This document shows, piece after piece, positions 44,184-52,896 of a stretch of 64,000 bases of DNA (within the stretch, counting starts at the first letter, position 1; each line of letters starts with the position of its first letter). The position numbers and the translations under genes are program-made. The stretch comes from Spartinivicinus poritis (GTDB lineage: Bacteria; Pseudomonadota; Gammaproteobacteria; Pseudomonadales; Zooshikellaceae), in the NCBI RefSeq assembly GCF_028858535.1, contig NZ_JAPMOU010000004.1:1-64000 (forward strand). The letters are read 5' to 3'. Below the pieces are notes generated by a model. That model had not been told where the DNA came from and did not search any database. It worked only from the letters and a program-made list of their open reading frames with translations.

Positions 44184-45134
44184 ATGACCAGAGTTCTAAT
44201 AATTATTGGCTGTATTATTGGTATTCTCACCGGAGGCTGGTTTTATTTGCAATTTAATGCTGTCCAGCAATTTGAAAATGCGTTAATAGAGGTAGAACTA
44301 GACCAATATCTAACTTACCAAGGTATTTCAATAAACCCTGTTACTGGTATTATCACTCTCAGCCAACCAGTATTAAAACATCAAGGTGGAACAAGCAAAT
44401 GGGGCAATTTGCCTGCATTTAATTTAGAGGCAGAAACGCTTCAAACCAGCTTTACCCATTTTAAAGACTTAGCTAATTTACAACAAGGCGAGTTAAGTAT
44501 AACTGGTTATAAAGCCAAGCTAATTGAAGATGCTGAATTATACAGAACCATTGGTGACAATCAGTTTGTATATATGTTGGTTGCAATGGGCTATGACAAA
44601 CTACCCATTAATTTTCAGGTAGATTGGCTTTATGATCAGCCAGATGATTTATTAACCCTCAACCTCAAAACCAGTGCCAACCAATTAGGTGAAATTAGTG
44701 CTAAACTATCCTTAGATAGATTATCACTGCTCGAAACGGATGGTGTACAGCCCAGCCTTACTAACCTATTTAGCAGCCAGACAGATTGGGAAAGTGTTCG
44801 CTTAACGCAGCTACAGGCCACTTATCAAGACCAAGGGTTTATTCGTAAATTTCAGCAGTGGTTCCAACTGTCCCAAGTTAAAACCCCAGACTCTACTATT
44901 ATAGAGCTACTTTCTGAACCACACTACCAACAACTATTAACACTTTGGGAGTCTCAACAAATTGCAAAAAATAACGCACAGGACTGGCTTGATGCATTAA
45001 AAAGTTTTGTTGACAGCCCAAACCAATTAACCCTCTCAGCCAAATTCAGTCGCCCCATTAGCTTCAGACTTTTAAAGAGCCAGCCATCTTCGGGTAAAAT
45101 TGCTGAACTGCTTGAGCTGGATTTAGATAGCTAA
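44184..45134 (+). CDS. Membrane-anchored protein of unknown function
   Basis: 316 residues. A single N-terminal hydrophobic helix (about 4-22, VLIIIGCIIGILTGGWFYL) anchors a large beta-rich periplasmic part (QGISINPVTGIITLSQPVL, LSITGYKAKL, LTLNLKTSANQLGEISAKLSL) with alternating strands that vaguely resemble AsmA-like or DUF-type envelope proteins. No catalytic pattern. Start at 44184 lies 14 bp after the end of the upstream gene; AAGGG at about 44167 is a rather distant ribosome-binding site. Probably co-expressed with the exported protein before it. Confidence 0.55.
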   Translation: MTRVLIIIGCIIGILTGGWFYLQFNAVQQFENALIEVELDQYLTYQGISINPVTGIITLSQPVLKHQGGTSKWGNLPAFNLEAETLQTSFTHFKDLANLQQGELSITGYKAKLIEDAELYRTIGDNQFVYMLVAMGYDKLPINFQVDWLYDQPDDLLTLNLKTSANQLGEISAKLSLDRLSLLETDGVQPSLTNLFSSQTDWESVRLTQLQATYQDQGFIRKFQQWFQLSQVKTPDSTIIELLSEPHYQQLLTLWESQQIAKNNAQDWLDALKSFVDSPNQLTLSAKFSRPISFRLLKSQPSSGKIAELLELDLDS

Positions 45135-45145
45135 GCCTAAGGCCA

Positions 45146-45619
45146 TTAATTGCTTGTTGTTTCAACTTCAAACTGAGGCTGAACTGTTTTAGTAGCTTTC
45201 AGAGGGTTATACATTCGCTTCTTTTTAAAGATAATTTTTGGCTGTTTCTTATTCTCACTTACAGGGCTTTCAACAGAGGTATTTATTTGATCTACAACAG
45301 GTAAGCAAGTATGTTTAGCTCGATATGTTCCAAATTGAGGTGAACTAGAACTTTTTATTTGACTATTTTTAAAGTTATTGCCTTTCAACAACTGCTTTTT
45401 CTGCTTATTTTTCTTAACACGCTTAAAATAATCATTTAAGTCTTTCTCTATTTCTTCTCTGTTTTCATAAATCTCTAAACGCTTTACCGGCACCTCATCA
45501 GGAGCAAATATTTTGGTTTTGACATGAATTTTGTCTTTATAGTGCTCAGGTTCAAACTCTATACGAACATCATCCCCTATACAAATGGCATGGCCCTTTT
45601 TAATAGTTAATTTCAACAT
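45146..45619 (-). CDS. Divergent CsrA-family protein with long basic tail
   Basis: 157 residues. The first 60 match CsrA: MLKLTIKKGHAICIGDDVRIEFE ... VKTKIFAPDEVPVKRLEIYENREEI, with the hallmark IGDDV and AP-x-E-V-P-V-x-R-x-E-I-Y (the RNA-binding Arg in VKRLEIY is kept). The other CsrA RNA-contact residue region, LTRR in normal CsrA, is LTIK here. Residues 63-157 are a Lys/Ser/Asn-rich extension (KKNKQKKQLLKGNN; KKQPKIIFKKKRMYNPL), absent in the ~60-residue family members. A post-transcriptional regulator with altered RNA choice is inferred. AGGAG is 11 nt before the ATG. Its end faces the membrane-anchored gene across 11 bp. Confidence 0.65.
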   Translation of the reverse strand: MLKLTIKKGHAICIGDDVRIEFEPEHYKDKIHVKTKIFAPDEVPVKRLEIYENREEIEKDLNDYFKRVKKNKQKKQLLKGNNFKNSQIKSSSSPQFGTYRAKHTCLPVVDQINTSVESPVSENKKQPKIIFKKKRMYNPLKATKTVQPQFEVETTSN

Positions 45620-46446
45620 CGACTATTACTCTCCTAGTTACACCCTTCATTGTGGGTATTCATACTATTTTTCTACACCTCTAAATAAGTTGTGACGAAT
45701 CTAGCTTTACGGCAATATTGCTTTAATTCTTCACAGCCGACGTTGCAAGCCTTTGTTAGGGAATACCGAGACATAAGTAAATATTAACAAATTAATTTGC
45801 TACTTGTTCATTTCCCTATTATTATACGCGTGAACGCCAGTACTAATCGTTAGTAAAAATAACATGGATTGGTGTTTTTCGTTTTAACAGCCTTTGACAG
45901 CTGGTTTAAATGACTTACGTCAAGCCAAAAAGACGACAGTTTATACCCAAATCTCAAATAATCAAATACACTATACTGTGAAGAGAGTCATAAATAGTTG
46001 GGTTTACTATTCCGTATTCTTCACTTTAGCAGTTCAAATATAAAACCATTGCTTTATTTCCACATGAGCCGCTCTCAATTATGAAACCATACGGCAGCAG
46101 CTTCATACTAAAATAGCTTCTCACGACAACAGCTAACCTAGACTCATCATAGGCACTTTTCATGGGTACTTTTTATGAACACGCTTGTTGATTTATACCT
46201 TTATAAATGAACCACAACCTATACACTTGGCTCTTATTTTAGAAACGCTAGTCCTTAAACACTTGCAGCAGTAAATAAGCAATTCTTAAACCAGTTCTAG
46301 AACACGATACAAATCAGCGAGTTAAAATTTTTTTTGGTTATACGTTACAAGCCTTGTAAAAATAACAAACAAAAAAGCCGTGGTTTGGACACGGCTTTTA
46401 GATAAAAGTTTAATGTAAATTACATTTATCTGCTGAAATATGCAGG
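45620..46446. other. 827-bp AT-rich non-coding region
   Basis: No frame over 40 codons looks coding. The region contains the palindrome TACTAATCGTTAGTA (45841-45855), several short A/T tracts, and the terminator of the DUF2333 gene (46373-46399). Its length next to a CsrA-family gene makes it a place to look for a small RNA, but no CsrB-type run of GGA hairpins was visible. Confidence 0.45.
46373..46399 (-). terminator. Rho-independent terminator after the DUF2333 gene
   Basis: AAAAGCCGTG (46373-46382) pairs with CACGGCTTTT (46390-46399) around GTTTGGA. On the minus strand it is followed by TTTTTTG, 48 bp after the stop. Confidence 0.9.
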
Positions 46447-47493
46447 CTAACCTTTCTGTAACAGCTTTCTTAAATCAATAATTGCTGCGTTAGCTCTTGA
46501 TATATAGGATGCCATTACTAGTGAGTGATTCGCCCAAAAACCAAACCCTCCTCCATTGAGCACCATTGGACTCCACACCGTTTCCTGAGTCGCCTCTAGC
46601 TCACGAATTATTTGCTTCAAACTAATCAAAGCATTCTTTTTATTCAACACACCAGCAAAATCAACTTCTACTGCTTTTAAGAAATGAATCAATGCCCAAG
46701 CAGCTCCTCTGGCCTCATAAAATACGTTATCTATTTCTAGCCAAGGTGTTTTATCATATTGCTCAGACTGCTGGTAAGTAGCCCGTTCTGCATCCGGGTC
46801 TCCAGCAAGGTCTAGATTCAGCCGCTCTTTTCCAACACTAGCACTTAACCGTTGTGACAAGCTACCTAGTCGACTCTCCACGTCTCGTAACCAGTCATTC
46901 AAATTATCTGCCCGTGTATAAAACTGAGCATCTGGCTTACTAGGATCAGCTAACTTTTCAATATAGTTATTTAAGAGTTGAACACCTTCTTCATATTTAC
47001 TTTCTGTACTCGGCAAGATAAAACTTTTATTATCAAAACTAAACTTAGGCTCTGCTTTAGCTAACAATTTATCCTCTACAGATTGTGACTGTGAGCGACT
47101 AAAACTTTTCCGCATAGCTCTAGATAAATCACGCACTTGAACTAAAACACCAAATTCCCAGCTTGGAATATTATCTAATAAGACACCAGGGATCATAAGA
47201 TCATTAGAAAGGTAGCCACCTGACTTATTTAACAGTGTGTTTGCAACCGTTGATAAAGTAGCAGATGTTGTAAAACCAGGCACAACTTCCACCTGCAGTG
47301 CTTCAGCTTTTTGTTTGGCATTTTCCTTCACACTAAAGGCGTCTGGCTCGATACTCCAGTAGCTACCAATTGCAAAACTAACTATAGCTAGTACCGCCAC
47401 AATGCCTATAACACTTTTCATTACTTTGCCTCTTGCTAAAGGCACCTTTTCTACAAATCGAAATAAACTCAGTTTTATCGAATCAATTGACAT
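46447..47493 (-). CDS. DUF2333 family membrane protein
   Basis: 348 residues with one N-terminal membrane helix (about 25-46) and a mostly helical periplasmic domain. Family blocks are visible: GGYLSNDLMIPGVLLDNIPSWEFGVLVQVRDLSR and, at the C-terminus, NGGGFGFWANHSLVMASYISRANAAIIDLRKLL. Function unsettled. Lies 84 bp downstream of lapD on the same strand and is probably in its transcript. Confidence 0.9.
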   Translation of the reverse strand: MSIDSIKLSLFRFVEKVPLARGKVMKSVIGIVAVLAIVSFAIGSYWSIEPDAFSVKENAKQKAEALQVEVVPGFTTSATLSTVANTLLNKSGGYLSNDLMIPGVLLDNIPSWEFGVLVQVRDLSRAMRKSFSRSQSQSVEDKLLAKAEPKFSFDNKSFILPSTESKYEEGVQLLNNYIEKLADPSKPDAQFYTRADNLNDWLRDVESRLGSLSQRLSASVGKERLNLDLAGDPDAERATYQQSEQYDKTPWLEIDNVFYEARGAAWALIHFLKAVEVDFAGVLNKKNALISLKQIIRELEATQETVWSPMVLNGGGFGFWANHSLVMASYISRANAAIIDLRKLLQKG

Positions 47494-47577
47494 ATTGGCT
47501 TCTCTTCCATACTTAGCGCGATAGCGTTAGATTATATAACGATAAAGCCTGACTTGAATAATCCTTATCACTGTTAT

Positions 47578-49521
47578 TTAAATAGCTTCTGGGCGATGCA
47601 ATAAATAACCCTGCCCGCCATCTACTCCCAAACTCAGCAACAACTGCCATACCTCTTCTACCTCAACCCCTTCCGCCAGGATGGTGATATCGCGGCTATG
47701 AGCAATTTGCACCAGCGACTGAATAAAAAACTGGTTGTCTTTACTATCCAACAATTGCTTTAAATAACTACTGTCGACTTTAAGATAGTGAACTGACAAG
47801 CTTTGCAAGTAAGCAAAAGCATTGGCCCCTACTCCAAAATGGTCAATACTAAACGCTCCTCCCAGCTTACTAAGCCTAGTTGCTAGTTGTTGCATAATGG
47901 GTAGTGCCAGTTGCACACAGTATTCAGGCACCTCAAACACCAACTGTGATAATAAAGAGCGATGCTGATCAAATTTATCAAGTAACCAATTACTAAACGC
48001 TTCGCTTTGCAATGACCTAGGCGATAAATTAACACAATATGGGCAGTCAGCAGTCTGTTGCTGCACGTGCTGAATAACTAACTCAACAATTAATTTATCA
48101 AACTCCTCTGCCAAACCAAATCGCTCTGCCATAGGCAAAAATATGCCTGCTGAAATAATATCATTTTCCAGCTGAATTCTGGCCAGTACTTCTCGCTGCA
48201 ACAGCTGTCGTTTATTGTCGTAAATCTGCTGGCTATAAAGCATAAGAGACTTATTAGCTAATATGCTTTTCAGCTGCTGATGCCATTTACTGGCAGACCA
48301 ATCCATATAACTAGCCTGCTCTGGTTCTACTTTACTACAAGACCAACCACTAGCTCCTTTTGACTGCAATTGTCGTAGACTAATGTCGGCATCCGTTAAT
48401 AGCTGCACTAAAGCACAACGATTTAATCGTAACACTGCAGCTACATGCAAACTATCAGGGGCCCGAATACTTTCTAACAACTGGAGCCCAATCAACTGGC
48501 GATAAAGTGTTTCTGTTGTATTTTGTAGTAACTCCATTGACATACGCGGAATAAATACAGCAAAGTCCCCCCCGCTACGCCTGCTAAGCACATGCCCAGG
48601 AAAACCATGAAACACTTCGGTAAGCTGTTCTGCTACCTGTTTAATAAGTGCATCCCCAGCTTCTCGACCTTGCTCTAAATTAAGTTGCTCCAAGTGTCTT
48701 ATTTGCAGCAACACTAATCCTCCACCTGACTCACCATGCTCAGACTCCATCCAGGCATTAACTCGGTTATCAAATGCCTGACGATTTGGCAACCCAGTAA
48801 TATGGTCACGGTGAGACTGGTCTCTTAGCCGTTCGATGATTTCAACCTGCTCACTAAATAAATGCTGCAAGCGTTTAGCCATTCTATTCATCGCTTCAAC
48901 TACGCGCCTTAAATCACGAGTTTTAGGTAGCTGTGGTTGTACTTCAAACTGTTTTTCGCAAATAGCCTTGGCTTGCTTTTCTAATAGGGAAAGCGGTTTC
49001 AGGACTAACTTTAATAATAATGTCAGAGCCAACCAGGAAGCTGCCGCTACCAACCCAAATAGCACTAAGTTTGACTTGGTTTTATGCCACAAATTGCGAT
49101 AAGCAATTCCAGGATGACTAGTAACCGACAACTTACCCAGCACCACCCAGCCCTGATTCACTTCAGTTGTCGCCGTAGGAGCATTCAAGTTAATCCAATT
49201 AACAAACCAATTTGGTATACCTTCTAACCTCACTGGCTGTTCACTATTTACTAAAACCTTGTCATTATTATCGGAAAAAATAATTTGCTGATAATAGCCG
49301 CGATCAAATATTGCATCGATCATCGAGTCAATAATTGCCGTATCATCACTTTGTACCGCAGCAATCGACACGCCAAGCGAGGTTGCCGTATCCTGAGCAT
49401 GTGACTCAAGCTGCTCTTGTAAATAAGCGCGAGCATCATAAACATTCAACAAAAAGCTTGCTGAAAATAGCACGACAATAATCAGGGTTAAAAATATCAG
49501 TAACAGCCTTAATACCGTCAT
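47578..49521 (-). CDS. lapD: LapD-type c-di-GMP receptor
   Basis: 647 residues (P. fluorescens LapD 648). N-terminal helix, periplasmic output domain about 30-150, second helix, HAMP (about 170-220), then degenerate GGDEF and EAL domains. The cyclase motif is RSGGDF (315-320), the phosphodiesterase motif is EVL (444-446), EITE is EVPE and DDFG is DHFG, so both enzymes should be dead, as in LapD, which binds c-di-GMP through its EAL domain and sequesters LapG in the periplasm. lapG follows immediately upstream, 34 bp away. All fits LapD rather than an active dual enzyme. Confidence 0.93.
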   Translation of the reverse strand: MTVLRLLLIFLTLIIVVLFSASFLLNVYDARAYLQEQLESHAQDTATSLGVSIAAVQSDDTAIIDSMIDAIFDRGYYQQIIFSDNNDKVLVNSEQPVRLEGIPNWFVNWINLNAPTATTEVNQGWVVLGKLSVTSHPGIAYRNLWHKTKSNLVLFGLVAAASWLALTLLLKLVLKPLSLLEKQAKAICEKQFEVQPQLPKTRDLRRVVEAMNRMAKRLQHLFSEQVEIIERLRDQSHRDHITGLPNRQAFDNRVNAWMESEHGESGGGLVLLQIRHLEQLNLEQGREAGDALIKQVAEQLTEVFHGFPGHVLSRRSGGDFAVFIPRMSMELLQNTTETLYRQLIGLQLLESIRAPDSLHVAAVLRLNRCALVQLLTDADISLRQLQSKGASGWSCSKVEPEQASYMDWSASKWHQQLKSILANKSLMLYSQQIYDNKRQLLQREVLARIQLENDIISAGIFLPMAERFGLAEEFDKLIVELVIQHVQQQTADCPYCVNLSPRSLQSEAFSNWLLDKFDQHRSLLSQLVFEVPEYCVQLALPIMQQLATRLSKLGGAFSIDHFGVGANAFAYLQSLSVHYLKVDSSYLKQLLDSKDNQFFIQSLVQIAHSRDITILAEGVEVEEVWQLLLSLGVDGGQGYLLHRPEAI

Positions 49522-49555
49522 TTCAGGGCTCCTTATTTATAGGATGTAGCACCAT

Positions 49556-50239
49556 TTACAACTCTTCACCTCGTTGCTGTTTAAGCATCCTTTCTCTCAG
49601 CTCTACCCACAAACTAATGCGTGTCGATTTACCTACCCGCTTACCCTCACCACGCTGCTTGGCAAGCCATAACCCATCACCATTAAAGTTATAGACGGGC
49701 AATAAATCTTTACGCTGCGTTGCAGGCACTATTTCCCCTACCAAATTATCTAATACCAGTGGAATTCGCTGACCTTCAGGAAAGTAACTCAATACCATAT
49801 GGGCCTGATTAAGGCTTAATGCTTTAACATAGGTAATCCGCATTTTTTTATCAGCCACACCGAGCAAACGTAAGGTGAAATATTTTGCTATAGAAAAGTC
49901 TTCACAATCACCTGCTCCTGATGCCATAAACTCAACAGGTGTCGCCCAATAATCTTCTTTTTTCCAATGATCAATATCGTTAACAAAGCCTAATTGATTA
50001 AAAAACTTATTAACGGTTTTGAGTTTTTCAGGTTCAGGTAAGTGTTGGCTTTTTTCTACTAATTGTTGCCATTGCTTTAAACGGTTCACAGCTGTTTGGC
50101 CATAACTTGTTTGAACCTGTTGCAAAAGCGCCTGAGATAAACTCAGCTCATTTGCCCAGGTTAAGCTCAGCAAGCCGGCAATGGCGAGGAAGAGTCCTAA
50201 TTGATGCTTAGTTCTTGCAGCTATTCCTAGCGTTACCAC
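49556..50239 (-). CDS. lapG: LapG-type periplasmic cysteine protease
   Basis: 227 residues (P. fluorescens LapG 251). Signal peptide at 14-29, then a bacterial transglutaminase-like fold. The triad Cys112 (SGAGDCEDFSIAKY), His147 (QAHMVLSYF) and Asp164 (LVLDNLVG) is intact. LapG cuts large surface adhesins such as LapA after a double-Ala motif, releasing attached cells. LapD, encoded next to it, holds it back when c-di-GMP is high. No LapA-like adhesin gene is in this window. The TPR lipoprotein gene lies upstream across a hairpin at 50310-50338. Confidence 0.94.
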   Translation of the reverse strand: MVTLGIAARTKHQLGLFLAIAGLLSLTWANELSLSQALLQQVQTSYGQTAVNRLKQWQQLVEKSQHLPEPEKLKTVNKFFNQLGFVNDIDHWKKEDYWATPVEFMASGAGDCEDFSIAKYFTLRLLGVADKKMRITYVKALSLNQAHMVLSYFPEGQRIPLVLDNLVGEIVPATQRKDLLPVYNFNGDGLWLAKQRGEGKRVGKSTRISLWVELRERMLKQQRGEEL

Positions 50240-50309
50240 TCACTTCACCTATTCCCCCTAACCTGCTTTATATAAAGGCAGTTAGTTAGGCTCTTAGCTG
50301 TCATAGAGA

Positions 50310-50338
50310 AGTAGTGGCTTGCGTCTTAAGCCACTACT
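50310..50338 (-). terminator. Hairpin between TPR lipoprotein and lapG
   Basis: AGTAGTGGCTT (50310-50320) pairs with AAGCCACTACT (50328-50338) around GCGTCTT. An 11-bp perfect stem without a T-tract, 49 bp after the lipoprotein stop; it could partly separate the two genes. Confidence 0.55.
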
Positions 50339-50387
50339 GTAGATAAGCATAGTCAAAGAGGAGTAGGTAAGGCTTGTAATTGGGGGA

Positions 50388-50831
50388 TTACTTAGATTGG
50401 CCTTGCTTAATCAGATCCGCTATTTCTTGTAAGTTAGGGTGATCAGGCTTAATTTGCTGGGCTTTTTCCAGGTACTCTTTAGCTTTTCCCCAGCGCTGCT
50501 GTGTAGCTGCCCGATGCGCCCATATAGCGTACTGCTCTACTATTTGCTCAATTCCCTGATTTGCCTCAACGTTATCAGGTTGTAAGCGAATTACTTCACG
50601 ATAATAGCTCAAGGCATTATCACCTTCTGGTGTAGTTAGACGCCGTTCCTTGAAGGCATCCTCTGCTTCTAGTAAAAGCCAAGCTATTTGGGTTTGAAGG
50701 TGACTTTGCTCTTTCTCAGGCTGACTATTGTCAGCTTGCTGAGCATCGGCAAATTCAACCAACGGTTGACAGCCAGCAAGATTAACTGCCATGAGGGCTG
50801 ACAGCCAAAAAAGTACTACGTTATGCAGCAT
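50388..50831 (-). CDS. TPR lipoprotein
   Basis: 147 residues. Signal MLHNVVLFWLSALMAVNLAGC ends in a lipobox LAGC with Cys21; position +2 is Gln. The body has helical TPR repeats: LSYYREVIRLQPDNVEANQGIEQIVEQY and WGKAKEYLEKAQQIKPDHPNLQEIADLI. An outer-membrane or periplasmic scaffold. It shares strand and neighbourhood with lapG-lapD, so a link to adhesin handling is possible but not shown. Confidence 0.85.
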   Translation of the reverse strand: MLHNVVLFWLSALMAVNLAGCQPLVEFADAQQADNSQPEKEQSHLQTQIAWLLLEAEDAFKERRLTTPEGDNALSYYREVIRLQPDNVEANQGIEQIVEQYAIWAHRAATQQRWGKAKEYLEKAQQIKPDHPNLQEIADLIKQGQSK

Positions 50832-51025
50832 AGTAATAATTATCCAGTTGCTTTATATGACTTAAGCTAGTTAATTGTGTCGAGTATTAAGTAATAGGTG
50901 AATAGTTGAGTCAAACCTCGCTATAACCTATAACTTACAAGAAAACCAATTACTGTAAACAATGTTGCTTACTCACTACGGAATCGCCATTTTGTAAGAT
51001 GCACTAAAGGGCCTTCAATTTTATT

Positions 51026-52663
51026 ATGACTGAGCTTGTAGTAAAGCCATCAACCACCTCACAAACTGCACGTTTAAAGGATCATTTCGCCCAACGCGTA
51101 ACAAACCGCGCCCGCCAGGTTATTGAATGCTGGCATCGACTTAATAAAGAACACTGGTCAAAGCAGTGGTTAGCCGAGTTTCAGCGAGCTAACGAAAAAC
51201 TGCTGAAGTATGCAGAGCGCTTTAAACAACAAGCTCACTCTGATATTGCCAAGCAAATCAGCGAAGTTTTACAAGACTTTAATGAAGAAAAAGCCCCTAA
51301 CAGCGACGTTATTCGCCACCTCAACGACCTGATTATCAAGCTCAGTTACACCGCCCTGCGCAAAGGTGATACATCCATTGAAATCGGCTCAATTCCTACC
51401 AGCAAGCCCATTTATATAGGCCTTAACCACTTTAGCATGGCCACCAAACTACTGAAGCAGATGGAGTATTTTGGCTTAAGAGCTAAAGTATTTCACACCC
51501 ACGATGAGTTTATGAAGGGCTTTGAAAACCGCTATCCCGCCGTAATCGTTATCGATGTTGACTTTGGTGGAGAAAAACGAGCAGGCATTGAGCTAGTCAA
51601 CAATATCCAGGCTCAAATAGAAACTCCGATCCCTATTCTGTTTTATTGTGATGAAGATGACAACATTCTTACTCGTTTAGAGGCAGCACGAGCGAATGGT
51701 TGTGAGTTTTATACCCACGGTTTAGAGGCTGGCCATGTAATAGAACGGATTGAGCAACTCACCCGGATTACACTTAACGACCCTTATCGTGTACTGATTG
51801 TTGATGACTCTAAAGCTCAAGCTTACTTCACTCAAAGCACCTTAAATAAAGCCGGCATTATTACCCAGGTAGTCACTAAGCCCCTGGAAGTGATGGATGT
51901 TCTGGAAAAGTTTGAGACTGACTTAATTATCATGGACATGTACATGCCAGATTGTAATGGCATGGAACTATCCAAGGTAATCAGACAGCAGGAGAAGTAC
52001 GTCAGTATTCCTATTATTTACCTGTCAGCAGAAGGAGATATTGATAAGCAACTCGTTGCGATGGGTGAAGGTGGCGATGATTTTTTAACCAAACCTATCA
52101 AGCCTCGTCACCTGATTATGACCGTACGAAATCGTGGTGAGCGAGCAAGAACCTTACTGTCTCGAATGATCCGCGATAGTTTAACTGGCTTATACAACCA
52201 CACTTATACTTTGCAGCAGCTGCAAACTGAAGTCATGCGGGCTGAAGAGTATAAGCATCCGCTGGCCTTCGCTATGATTGACATTGATAAATTCAAAAGC
52301 GTCAATGACACTTATGGCCACCCCATGGGCGATAGAGTAATCAAAAGTCTCGCTTTATTTTTGAAGCAGCGATTAAGAAAAACCGATACTATAGGTCGCT
52401 ATGGCGGCGAAGAGTTTGCCATTATTTTGCCTAATACTGGACAGCAGGCTGCCGTTGGTTTACTTGATGATATTCGAGAGCATTTTTCACAAATGAAACA
52501 ACCTGCCCACCCTACTGACTTACAAGTTACTTTTAGCTGTGGTTTGGCTATGTTCGATGGAAGTAATGGTGAAGAGATGTCATTACAGGCAGACAAGGCA
52601 CTTTACGAGGCTAAAAATGGTGGCCGAAACTGCGTAAAAGTCTATCAAGCCAGACAGAGTTAA
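51026..52663 (+). CDS. gcbA: GcbA-like diguanylate cyclase (double receiver-GGDEF)
   Basis: 545 residues. Residues 1-120 are helical. A first receiver-like domain (about 127-248, YIGLNHFSMATKLL ... IVIDVDFGG) lacks the normal DD pocket. A second receiver has DD (260-261), Asp304 in IIMDMYMPDCNGM and Lys356 in FLTKPI, so it should be phosphorylated. The GGDEF domain (about 380-545) has DIDKFKSVND, GGEEF (460-464) and inhibitory site R451-K-T-D454. This domain order, the size and the position next to dsbD-aroQ match PA4843/GcbA of Pseudomonas, which promotes attachment. It is divergent from the lapG-lapD block, whose receptor would read its product. Confidence 0.85.
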   Translation: MTELVVKPSTTSQTARLKDHFAQRVTNRARQVIECWHRLNKEHWSKQWLAEFQRANEKLLKYAERFKQQAHSDIAKQISEVLQDFNEEKAPNSDVIRHLNDLIIKLSYTALRKGDTSIEIGSIPTSKPIYIGLNHFSMATKLLKQMEYFGLRAKVFHTHDEFMKGFENRYPAVIVIDVDFGGEKRAGIELVNNIQAQIETPIPILFYCDEDDNILTRLEAARANGCEFYTHGLEAGHVIERIEQLTRITLNDPYRVLIVDDSKAQAYFTQSTLNKAGIITQVVTKPLEVMDVLEKFETDLIIMDMYMPDCNGMELSKVIRQQEKYVSIPIIYLSAEGDIDKQLVAMGEGGDDFLTKPIKPRHLIMTVRNRGERARTLLSRMIRDSLTGLYNHTYTLQQLQTEVMRAEEYKHPLAFAMIDIDKFKSVNDTYGHPMGDRVIKSLALFLKQRLRKTDTIGRYGGEEFAIILPNTGQQAAVGLLDDIREHFSQMKQPAHPTDLQVTFSCGLAMFDGSNGEEMSLQADKALYEAKNGGRNCVKVYQARQS

Positions 52664-52896
52664 TCGTTTAATCAGATTTTTTCTACTCGTTTCTTATCCC
52701 ATGTTATTCTGTTTCCCTAATTAGAGCTTGCTGATATTTGCCTGAAAGTTTTTCTTTGGCTAGCCGCTCTGATAAATTGAAGGTAGCACTTTTGAGCAGT
52801 GCACTGCTGAATACCTGTACCGGAACCACAACATAAAAACTTAGTCAAACGTCGTTAAATCATCAGCCCATAAAAAACTACTGGAAGAACCTGGAT

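Noticed and set aside
47578-49521. Active dual diguanylate cyclase/phosphodiesterase
   Set aside because: Motifs RSGGDF, EVL, EVPE and DHFG are degenerate; the context with lapG identifies a receptor.
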